Below are positions 18,576 through 25,814 of a DNA stretch of 64,000 bases, one piece after another. The first letter of the stretch is position 1. Each line of letters starts with the position of its first letter. The translations under genes were made by a program, and so were the position numbers. Source of the DNA: Pseudomonadota bacterium (lineage in GTDB: Bacteria > Pseudomonadota > Gammaproteobacteria > Steroidobacterales > Steroidobacteraceae). The notes beneath the pieces were generated by a model that had not been told where the DNA came from, made no database searches, and saw only the letters and a list, made by a program, of their open reading frames with translations. Location of the stretch: assembly GCA_016705325.1 (NCBI GenBank), contig JADIYJ010000003.1:124001-188000 (forward strand). The letters run 5' to 3'.

Positions 18576-18992
18576 ATGGCGACGTTGAAGGGCAGCAAGA
18601 CCGAAGGCAACCTGAAGGCCGCTTTTGCCGGCGAATCGCAGGCCAACCGCCGTTACCTCTATTTCGCACAGAAAGCCGACATCGAGGGCTTCAACGACGT
18701 GGCTGCCGTGTTCCGCTCGACGGCGGAAGGCGAGACGGGCCACGCGCATGGCCATCTCGAATATCTCGAAGCCGTAGGCGACCCGGCCACGGGCCTGCCC
18801 ATCGGCTCGACCTCGAACAATCTCAAGGCATCGATCGCCGGTGAAACACACGAGTACACCGACATGTACCCGGGCATGGCGAAGGCCGCCCGCGACGAAG
18901 GCTTCGACGAAATCGCCGACTGGTTCGAGACGCTGGCCAAGGCCGAGCGCTCGCATGCCAACCGGTTCCAGAAGGCGCTCGACGTCCTCTGA
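18576..18992 (+). CDS. Rubrerythrin (diiron domain only, no rubredoxin domain)
   Basis: A 138-residue ferritin-like diiron protein of the rubrerythrin family. Iron ligands are visible in GESQANRRY, EGETGHAHGH, AGETHEY and AKAERSHANRF. It stops after the four-helix bundle and lacks the C-terminal rubredoxin (CxxC) domain of classical rubrerythrins, so electrons for peroxide reduction must come from another protein. The next two genes (iron-sulfur HdrD/GlpC-like and DUF3501) are its conserved partners. An AGAGG ribosome site precedes the ATG. A strong terminator-like hairpin after the gene may make it the most abundant product of the operon. Confidence 0.93.
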   Translation: MATLKGSKTEGNLKAAFAGESQANRRYLYFAQKADIEGFNDVAAVFRSTAEGETGHAHGHLEYLEAVGDPATGLPIGSTSNNLKASIAGETHEYTDMYPGMAKAARDEGFDEIADWFETLAKAERSHANRFQKALDVL

Positions 18993-19035
18993 ACGGGCCT
19001 CCGGGCACAGCGCCCGGACGCAAGCGACCTGTGGG

Positions 19036-19065
19036 GAGGGCGGGCTTTGGCCCGCCCTCTTGCCT
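19036..19065 (+). terminator. Strong GC hairpin with following T-rich stretch after rubrerythrin
   Basis: A perfect 10-bp stem (19036-19045 pairing with 19050-19059, core GGGCGGGC) with a TTTG loop is followed by TCTTGCCTT. It sits 44 bp after the rubrerythrin stop and 47 bp before the iron-sulfur gene, so it probably attenuates transcription into the downstream genes. Confidence 0.75.
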
Positions 19066-19111
19066 TGAGCGAACGACCGGTCCCGCCACATCTGCGTCGA
19101 GGGGACGCGCC

Positions 19112-20482
19112 ATGAGCGAAGAAACCAGCAGCAAGGGCACGGGCGGCGGCGCGCGTGAGGGCAGCCTGTCGAAGCCGACACGCCATCCCATCGCCTGGCG
19201 CGAGCCCGGGTATTTCGACGAAGACAAGCTGGTCCACGAACTCGAGCGCGTGTACGACCTTTGTCACGGTTGCCGTCGCTGCTTCAGCCTGTGCAACTCG
19301 TTTCCGCTGTTGTTCGACGCGATCGACGCCTCGCCGTCCGGTGAACTCGACGGCGTCGACAGGAAGGTGTTCTGGGAGGTGGCCGATCACTGCTACCTCT
19401 GCGACATGTGCTACCTGTCGAAATGTCCGTACGTGCCGCCGCACCCCTGGAACATCGATTTCCCGCACCTGATGTTGCGAGCGAAGGCAGTCAAGTTCAG
19501 GCAGGGCGGGACGCGCACGCGCGACCGGATCCTGAGCTCGACCGACCTGGTCGGTACGCTCGCTGGCATTCCGGTGGTGTCGCAGATCGTCAACAAGGTG
19601 AATCGCACGGCGTTCGGTCGCCGCATGCTCGACAAGACGCTTGGAGTTCACCCCGAAGCGCCGATTCCCGATTACCACAGCACGTCAGGCCGCACGCGCG
19701 TCGAGCGCGGACACAATCCGGACGCCAGCGTGGTCCGGTCCACGGCGGAGACGCGGGGCAAGGTCGCGTTGTTTGCGACCTGCTACTGCAATCGCAACGA
19801 GCCGGACATCGACGATGATCTCGCCACGGTGTTCCGCCACAACGGCATTCCTGTGACCGTCGTGCCGCAGGAAAAGTGCTGTGGCATGCCGAAGCTCGAA
19901 CTCGGCGACCTCGAGTCGATCCAGCGTGCGAAGGAAGTGAATATCCCGGCGCTGGCCGCGATGGTGGAGCAGGGGTACGACCTGGTCGCGCCGATTCCAT
20001 CGTGCGCATTGATGTTCAAGCAGGAACTGCCGCTGCTGTTCCCCGAGGATGCGCAGGTGAAGAAGGTGCAGGACGCGATGTTCGATCCGTTCGAATACCT
20101 CGCGCTGCGCCACAAGGCCGGGTTGCTCCGCACGGATTTCGCCCACCCGCTGGGCAAGGTCAGCTACCACGTGCCGTGTCACCTGCGCGTGCAGAACCTC
20201 GGACTGAAGACCCGCGACGTACTGCAGCTGATTCCGGGTACCGAGATCGAGCCGATCGAACGCTGCTCGGGTCACGACGGCACCTATGGCGTAAAGAAGG
20301 AATACCGGGAAACCTCGATGAAAATAGGCAAGCCCGTCTTCAGCAGGGTCAAGAACGCCGCACCAGACTACTACGCGAGCGACTGCCCGATGGCCGGGCA
20401 CCAGATCGAATCCGGGCTCGGCGCCGATCCGCCGCCGCCGACGCATCCGCTCAGGCTGCTGCGCATCGCGTATGGCCTCTGA
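19112..20482 (+). CDS. Heterodisulfide-reductase/GlpC-like iron-sulfur oxidoreductase
   Basis: A 456-residue soluble protein. Two ferredoxin-like Cys clusters are present near the N-terminus: CHGCRRCFSLCNSF (about 50-63) and CYLCDMCYLSKCPYVPPH (about 93-110), each binding a [4Fe-4S] centre. The C-terminal half has cysteine-rich CCG-type domains: ATCYCN ... EKCCGMPKLELGD and PCHLRVQ ... ERCSGHDGTYG. This is the architecture of HdrD/GlpC electron carriers. Start ATG 19112 has GAGGGG eight bases upstream; the frame is open earlier. Flanked by rubrerythrin and DUF3501, it is a plausible electron donor to the peroxide-reducing rubrerythrin; that is inference from conserved neighbourhood. Confidence 0.88.
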   Translation: MSEETSSKGTGGGAREGSLSKPTRHPIAWREPGYFDEDKLVHELERVYDLCHGCRRCFSLCNSFPLLFDAIDASPSGELDGVDRKVFWEVADHCYLCDMCYLSKCPYVPPHPWNIDFPHLMLRAKAVKFRQGGTRTRDRILSSTDLVGTLAGIPVVSQIVNKVNRTAFGRRMLDKTLGVHPEAPIPDYHSTSGRTRVERGHNPDASVVRSTAETRGKVALFATCYCNRNEPDIDDDLATVFRHNGIPVTVVPQEKCCGMPKLELGDLESIQRAKEVNIPALAAMVEQGYDLVAPIPSCALMFKQELPLLFPEDAQVKKVQDAMFDPFEYLALRHKAGLLRTDFAHPLGKVSYHVPCHLRVQNLGLKTRDVLQLIPGTEIEPIERCSGHDGTYGVKKEYRETSMKIGKPVFSRVKNAAPDYYASDCPMAGHQIESGLGADPPPPTHPLRLLRIAYGL

Positions 20483-20509
20483 CACCGGACCTTCGAGATC
20501 GCAACGACC

Positions 20510-21124
20510 ATGACGACCGACACCGCGATTGTGCGTGGATTCCAGAAACTCTCGCCCGACGACCTGTTCAGTCTCGAGCAGTATTCAAAGCAGCGTCCGC
20601 AGTTCCGGCCTCGGGTGCTGGCGCACAAGAGACGCCGCACGCTGCAGGTCGGCCCGCATGCGACGATCCTGTTCGAAGATCGCCTCACCGTGCAGTACCA
20701 GGTGCAGGAGATGCTGCGCATCGAGCGCATCTTCGAGTCGGCAGGCATCGCCGACGAACTCGGTGCCTACAACCCGTTGATTCCGGATGGCAGCAACTGG
20801 AAAGGCACCCTGCTGATCGAGTACCCGGACCCGGAGGAACGCAAGGTCGCGCTGGCCGGACTCAAGGGAGTCGAGGACCGCTGCTGGGTGCAGGTCGCGG
20901 GGCACGAGCGCGTCCATGCGATTGCCGATGAAGACCTCGAGCGCGAGAACGACGAGAAGACGTCGGCGGTGCATTTCGTGCGCTTCGAACTGTCGCCCGC
21001 GATGGTCGCGACGGCGAAGGCTGGCGCAGCGGTTAGTGTCGGGATCGACCATCCGCAGTACCGGCACGCCGTTGACCCAGTCACGCCCGAAGTGCGTGAC
21101 GCGCTGGTGGCGGATCTCGCTTAG
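20510..21124 (+). CDS. DUF3501 family protein
   Basis: A 204-residue soluble protein of the DUF3501 family, recognised by FQKLSPDDLFSLEQY near the start, the central TILFEDRLTVQYQVQEMLRIERIFE-type segment and LIPDGSNWKGTLLIEYPD. No catalytic motif or metal-binding cluster is apparent. The family is found almost always beside rubrerythrin and the iron-sulfur protein, as here, so a role in the same oxidative-stress electron chain is likely. Its start is 27 bp after the preceding stop. Confidence 0.85.
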   Translation: MTTDTAIVRGFQKLSPDDLFSLEQYSKQRPQFRPRVLAHKRRRTLQVGPHATILFEDRLTVQYQVQEMLRIERIFESAGIADELGAYNPLIPDGSNWKGTLLIEYPDPEERKVALAGLKGVEDRCWVQVAGHERVHAIADEDLERENDEKTSAVHFVRFELSPAMVATAKAGAAVSVGIDHPQYRHAVDPVTPEVRDALVADLA

Positions 21125-21149
21125 GCGGTCGTCAGCAGCCGATCCGGTC

Positions 21150-21194
21150 GTTCTTCCCGGGCTTGGAAAGGCAGACACGCGCTCGGGGAAGAAC
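21150..21194. repeat. Hairpin repeat with conserved loop (copy 1), after DUF3501
   Basis: GTTCTTCCC (21150-21158) pairs with GGGAAGAAC at the right end (to 21194) around an 18-base loop, TTGGAAAGGCAGACACGC (21163-21180). A 22-base block covering the loop (21161-21182) recurs exactly, reversed, at 54001-54022 inside a hairpin with quite different stems. A third, one-mismatch partial copy of the loop is at 21201-21218. Two gene-end hairpins with one shared loop suggest a mobile or structured RNA repeat. Confidence 0.7.
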
Positions 21195-21300
21195 GAGAGC
21201 GGAAAGGCTGACACGCGCCGGAAGCCGAGTACTGACAGCGCAGCACTCGCACGGCGCACGAGTCCCATGCCAAAGCGCAGCACTGCACTGCGCTATCCTC

Positions 21301-21392
21301 CGGTCCTCCACTCCTTCCTCTCCTTCCCTCCCCCCTTCCTGTCCTTCCTCCCCTTCCTCCCCTTCCTCCCCTCCCTGCACTTCCTCCCTCCA
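21301..21392. repeat. Polypyrimidine array (CCTTCC core) upstream of parE
   Basis: CCTTCC starts at 21313, 21322, 21334, 21343, 21352 and 21361, mostly 9 bp apart, followed by a decayed C/T-rich tail to 21392. Together with the hairpin repeat at 21150 it explains nearly all of the 325-bp gap between DUF3501 and parE; I see no gene there. A TGCTACCAT extended -10-like element follows at 21394-21402 (approximate). Confidence 0.82.
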
Positions 21393-21449
21393 GCTGCTAC
21401 CATTCGCGCGCTTTTTACCACCCACGCGAGCCCGCGGACCGATCCAAGA

Positions 21450-23402
21450 ATGAGCCAGTCCTACACCGCTCAGGACATCGAAGTCCTGAGCGGACTCGAG
21501 CCCGTCCGGCGACGCCCGGGCATGTACACCGACACCAGTCGGCCCAACCACCTCGCTCACGAAGTCGTCGACAACAGCGTCGACGAAGCGCTGGCGGGCC
21601 ACTGCAGCAAGATCGACGTGACCCTGTACAAGGACGGGTCACTCGAGGTCGTCGACGACGGCCGCGGCATGCCGGTCGACATCCACCCGAAAGAGAAGGT
21701 GAGCGGCGTCGAGCTGATCCTCACCCGCCTGCACGCGGGCGGAAAATTCTCCGCCGACTCCGGCTACAAGTTCTCCGGCGGCCTGCACGGCGTGGGCGTC
21801 TCGGTGGTCAACGCGCTGTCGAAGCACCTCGAGTGCTGGGTTCGCCGCGGCGGCAAGGAATACAACATCGCGTTCAAGAACGGGAAAGTGCATTCCAAGC
21901 TCGAAGTCGTCGGCGAAGTCGGCAGGAGCAACACCGGCACCACCGTCCGCTTCTGGCCGGACACGTCCTTTTTTGACAGCCCGGATTTCGCGCTGCCGAA
22001 GCTCAAGCACGTCCTCAAGGCCAAGGCCGTGCTGTGCCCGGGCCTGCGCATGCGCTTCAACGTCGAGAAGACGGGCGAGAAGGAAGAGTGGCTCTACAGC
22101 GAAGGGCTGTCGCAGTACCTGCGCGAATCGCTCGAGTCCACCGAATGGCTGCCGGACGAGCCATTCGTCGGCAAGGTCGAAGGCGAGCACGAAGGCGTGG
22201 ACTGGGCCGTGGTCTGGCGCACGGACGGCGGCACGCGGTTCGAAGAGAGCTACGTCAACCTGATCCCGACCGCGCAGGGCGGCACCCACGTCAACGGCTT
22301 CCGCCTGGGCCTGACCGAAGCGGTGCGTGAATTCTGCGAGTTCCGCAACCTGCTGCCGCGCGGCCTGAAGCTGTCGCCCGAAGACGTCTGGGACGACACC
22401 AGCTACGTGCTGTCGATGAAGATGCGCGACCCGCAGTTCGCCGGGCAGACCAAGGAACGCCTGTCGTCGCGCGAACCCGCCGCGTTCGTTTCCGGCATCG
22501 TCAAGGACCAGTTCGGGTTGTGGCTCAGCCAGCATCCCGAGGCGGGCGAGAAGATCGCCCAGCTCGCCATCCTCAACGCCCAGGCGCGGTTGAAGGCGAG
22601 CCAGAAGATCGCACGCAAGCGCGTGGTGGCAGGGCCGGCACTGCCAGGCAAGCTGGCGGACTGCAGCAGCCAGGATCCCAAGCGGGCCGAACTGTTCCTG
22701 GTCGAAGGCGACTCGGCCGGCGGCTCCGCCAAGCAGGCCCGCGATCGCGAATTCCAGGCGGTGATGCCGTTGCGCGGCAAGATCCTGAATACCTGGGAGG
22801 TCGAGGCGGCCGACGTGCTGTCGTCGCAGGAAGTCCACGACATCACCGTGGCGATCGGCGTCGAGCCAGGAAGCGATGCGGTCAAGGATCTCCGTTACGA
22901 CAAGATCTGCATCCTGGCGGACGCCGACTCCGACGGCCTGCACATCGCCACGCTGCTCTGCGCGTTGTTCCTGCGGCACTTCCGGCCGCTGGTGCTCGCG
23001 GGGCACGTCTACGTGGCGATGCCGCCGCTCTATCGCATCGACTACGGCAAGCACGTCGAGTACGCGCTCGACGACGCCGAGCGCAACGGCATTCTCGAGC
23101 GCATCCGCGCCGAGAACGCGCGCGCCAAGCCGTCGGTCACGCGCTTCAAGGGCCTCGGCGAGATGAATCCGCTGCAGCTGCGCGAGACCACCATGGCGCG
23201 CGAAACGCGCCGGCTGGTCCAGCTCACGGTCGATGCCGCGGACAACGCCGACCAGCTCATGGACATGCTGCTTGCCAAGAAGCGCGCGTCCGACCGTCGT
23301 GACTGGCTGGAAACGAAAGGCAACCTGGCCAGCGTCGTCGCGGTCATCGATGCCGCCGATGCGATCGCAGCCGACGCAGCCGGCCAACTGGCGGCAGAGT
23401 AA
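21450..23402 (+). CDS. parE: DNA topoisomerase IV subunit B
   Basis: A 650-residue GHKL ATPase subunit of topoisomerase IV, which decatenates daughter chromosomes. Motifs are EVVDNSVDEALAG and DDGRGMPVDIHP (ATP site), GGLHGVGVSVVNALS, the TOPRIM region LVEGDSAGGSAKQARDR, DADSDGLHIATL (ParE rather than GyrB type DADVDG), and the C-terminal RFKGLGEMNP. Start ATG 21450 gives the family N-terminus (SYTAQDIEVLSGLEPVRRRPGMY); the open frame upstream runs through the repeat array and is not coding. parC follows after 2 bp. Confidence 0.98.
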   Translation: MSQSYTAQDIEVLSGLEPVRRRPGMYTDTSRPNHLAHEVVDNSVDEALAGHCSKIDVTLYKDGSLEVVDDGRGMPVDIHPKEKVSGVELILTRLHAGGKFSADSGYKFSGGLHGVGVSVVNALSKHLECWVRRGGKEYNIAFKNGKVHSKLEVVGEVGRSNTGTTVRFWPDTSFFDSPDFALPKLKHVLKAKAVLCPGLRMRFNVEKTGEKEEWLYSEGLSQYLRESLESTEWLPDEPFVGKVEGEHEGVDWAVVWRTDGGTRFEESYVNLIPTAQGGTHVNGFRLGLTEAVREFCEFRNLLPRGLKLSPEDVWDDTSYVLSMKMRDPQFAGQTKERLSSREPAAFVSGIVKDQFGLWLSQHPEAGEKIAQLAILNAQARLKASQKIARKRVVAGPALPGKLADCSSQDPKRAELFLVEGDSAGGSAKQARDREFQAVMPLRGKILNTWEVEAADVLSSQEVHDITVAIGVEPGSDAVKDLRYDKICILADADSDGLHIATLLCALFLRHFRPLVLAGHVYVAMPPLYRIDYGKHVEYALDDAERNGILERIRAENARAKPSVTRFKGLGEMNPLQLRETTMARETRRLVQLTVDAADNADQLMDMLLAKKRASDRRDWLETKGNLASVVAVIDAADAIAADAAGQLAAE

Positions 23403-23404
23403 CG

Positions 23405-25672
23405 ATGAGCAAGAGCAAAGACACCGATTCGACTGCGACGCTCGAATTCGAGGGCGTCGAGCGCCAGCCGTTGCGGGCGTTCACGGAGCGTGCGTACCTC
23501 GAATATTCGATGTACGTGATTCTCGACCGCGCGCTGCCGCACGTCGGCGACGGCCTGAAGCCCGTGCAGCGCCGCATCATCTACGCGATGAGCGAACTCG
23601 GCCTCGCCGCGACCGCCAAGCCGAAGAAGTCGGCGCGCACGGTCGGCGACGTGATCGGCAAGTTTCACCCGCACGGTGACTCGGCCTGCTACGAAGCCAT
23701 GGTGCTGATGGCGCAGCCGTTCTCGTACCGCTATCCGATCGTTGACGGGCAGGGCAACTTCGGTTCGCCGGACGATCCGAAGTCGTTTGCAGCGATGCGC
23801 TACACCGAGTCGAAGCTCTCGCGCTACGCCGAAGTACTGCTGTCTGAACTGGGCCAGGGCACGGTGGACTGGCAGCCCAACTTCGATGGTTCGCTCGACG
23901 AGCCGTGCCTGTTGCCCGCGCGGCTGCCCAACCTGTTGCTGAACGGTGCGATGGGCATTGCCGTGGGCATGTCCACCGACATTCCGCCACACAACCTGCG
24001 CGAGGTCGCGGCCGCCTGCATCCGCCTGCTCGACGAGCCGAAGGCGACGACGGCACAGCTCTGCGAGCACGTGCTCGGCCCGGACTTCCCGACGGGTGCG
24101 GAAATCATCACCCCGCGCGAGGAACTGCAGAAGATCTACGAGACCGGCAACGGCACTTTCCGCGCCCGTGCCCGCTTCGAGATGGAGGACGGCGAAATCA
24201 TCGTGACGGAGCTGCCGTACCAGGTGTCCGGCTCGAAAGTGCTCGAGCAGGTCGCGGCGCAGATGCGCGCGAAGAAGCTGCCGATGATCGAGGACCTGCG
24301 CGACGAGTCCGACCACGAACACCCGACGCGTCTCGTCATCACGCCGCGCTCCAACCGCGTCGACACCGAGCAGGTCATGGCGCACCTGTTTGCGACCACA
24401 GACCTGGAGCGGACCTATCGCGTGAACCTGAACGTCATCGCACGCGACGGCCGTCCACGCGTGATGGGGCTGCGCGCGCTGCTCGAGGAGTGGCTGTCGT
24501 TCCGCGTCGATACCGTGACGCGCCGGCTGCAGTACCGGCTGGAGAAGGTCAACGCGCGGCTGCACATCCTCGACGGCCTGCTGATCGCGTACCTGAACCT
24601 CGACGAGGTCATCCGCATCGTCCGTACCGAGGACGAGCCGAAGGCGGCGTTGATCGCCCGGTTCCAGCTCTCCGAGGCGCAGGCCGAGGCCATCCTCGAG
24701 ACCAAGCTGCGTCACCTCGCGCGGCTGGAGGAAATGAAGATTCGCGGCGAGCAGGGCGAACTCGCCAAGGAACGCGACAGCCTGGAGAAACTGCTCGGCA
24801 GCAAGGCAAAACTCAAGAAGCTGGTGCGCGACGAAATCCAGGCGGACGCACTCAAGTACGGCGATGAACGTCGCAGCAGGCTGGTGGCGCGGGCGGCCGC
24901 GCAGGCGATCGACGTGACCGAGCTGGTCGCGAGCGAACCGACCACGGTGGTGCTGTCGAAGAGCGGTTGGGTCCGCGCCGCGAAGGGACACGAGATCGAT
25001 CCGCGCACGCTCTCGTACAAGACCGGTGACGAGTACCGTGCCTGCGCCAGGGGCCGCAGCACGCAGTTCGCGCTGTTCCTCGACAGCACGGGTCGTGCCT
25101 ACAGCCTGCTGGCGCACACGCTGCCGTCGGCGCGCGGCCAGGGCGAACCGTTGTCCGGTCGGCTCGATCCTCCCGACGGCGCGACGTTCCCCGGTGTCCT
25201 GATAGGCGACCCCACGGAACGCTGGGTACTGGCGAGCAGCGCGGGCTACGGCTTCGTCGTCAAGCTCGAAGACCTGCACAGCCGCAATCGTGCCGGCAAG
25301 GCCGTGCTCAACGTACCGGACGGTTACGCGGCGATCGCGCCGTCGCTGGTGCCGGCGGGCGACGAGCCGCTGCTGGCGGCCGTGAATTCGGAGGGGCGCC
25401 TGCTGACCTTCCCGGTGGCCGACCTGCCCGAACTGCCGCGCGGCAAGGGCAACAAGATCTTCGGCATCTCGACCAGGAAGTCACTGATCGAGCCCGAGAC
25501 CCTGCTGGCGATTGCGGCCGTCGCGCCGGGCCAGACGCTCAAGGTGCTTTGCGGCGACCGCACGATGGGGTTGTCGTACAGGGACCTGGCGGAGTATCGG
25601 GGCGAACGCGGTCAGCGCGGCGCGGTGTTGCCGCGGGGCTGGCGCAAGGCGGAAGGCCTGGAAGTGGAGTAG
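23405..25672 (+). CDS. parC: DNA topoisomerase IV subunit A
   Basis: A 755-residue breakage-reunion subunit. The catalytic tyrosine lies in AAMRYTESKLS (about residue 122); the quinolone-resistance region GDVIGKFHPHGDSACYEAMV shows the wild-type-like Ser-Ala pattern. A long coiled coil (about 400-470) precedes the C-terminal beta-pinwheel, whose blades appear as SGWVRAAKGHEID, GYGFVVKLEDL, EGRLLTFPVADLPELPRGKGNKIFGI. ATG 23405 is 2 bp after parE. It ends just before the 7-bp inverted repeat array. Confidence 0.98.
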   Translation: MSKSKDTDSTATLEFEGVERQPLRAFTERAYLEYSMYVILDRALPHVGDGLKPVQRRIIYAMSELGLAATAKPKKSARTVGDVIGKFHPHGDSACYEAMVLMAQPFSYRYPIVDGQGNFGSPDDPKSFAAMRYTESKLSRYAEVLLSELGQGTVDWQPNFDGSLDEPCLLPARLPNLLLNGAMGIAVGMSTDIPPHNLREVAAACIRLLDEPKATTAQLCEHVLGPDFPTGAEIITPREELQKIYETGNGTFRARARFEMEDGEIIVTELPYQVSGSKVLEQVAAQMRAKKLPMIEDLRDESDHEHPTRLVITPRSNRVDTEQVMAHLFATTDLERTYRVNLNVIARDGRPRVMGLRALLEEWLSFRVDTVTRRLQYRLEKVNARLHILDGLLIAYLNLDEVIRIVRTEDEPKAALIARFQLSEAQAEAILETKLRHLARLEEMKIRGEQGELAKERDSLEKLLGSKAKLKKLVRDEIQADALKYGDERRSRLVARAAAQAIDVTELVASEPTTVVLSKSGWVRAAKGHEIDPRTLSYKTGDEYRACARGRSTQFALFLDSTGRAYSLLAHTLPSARGQGEPLSGRLDPPDGATFPGVLIGDPTERWVLASSAGYGFVVKLEDLHSRNRAGKAVLNVPDGYAAIAPSLVPAGDEPLLAAVNSEGRLLTFPVADLPELPRGKGNKIFGISTRKSLIEPETLLAIAAVAPGQTLKVLCGDRTMGLSYRDLAEYRGERGQRGAVLPRGWRKAEGLEVE

Positions 25673-25683
25673 GGGTTTGTGAA

Positions 25684-25810
25684 GTGAGTAGTGAGTAGTG
25701 ATTAGTGATTAGTGAACGGTCGGAAGCGCGCCGCGCAACGGTCTCACTGCTCGCCAATCACTAATCACTACCCACTACCCACTACCCACTACTCACTAAT
25801 CACTAATCAC
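25684..25810. repeat. Inverted pair of 7-bp-unit arrays between convergent parC and fimX-like gene
   Basis: The left arm has four tandem heptamers (GTGAGTA twice, GTGATTA twice, 25684-25711) and a partial fifth. The right arm (25755-25810), read on the minus strand, has eight: GTGATTA, GTGATTA, GTGAGTA, GTGGGTA three times, GTGATTA, GTGATTG. The arms can pair into a long imperfect hairpin around a 40-base centre. It lies exactly between two convergent stop codons and may act as a bidirectional terminator. Confidence 0.88.
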
Positions 25811-25814
25811 GTCC

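Noticed and set aside
20916..21449. N-terminal extension of parE
   Set aside because: The frame is open but the translated part has no homology, crosses two repeat elements and antedates the standard ParE start at 21450.
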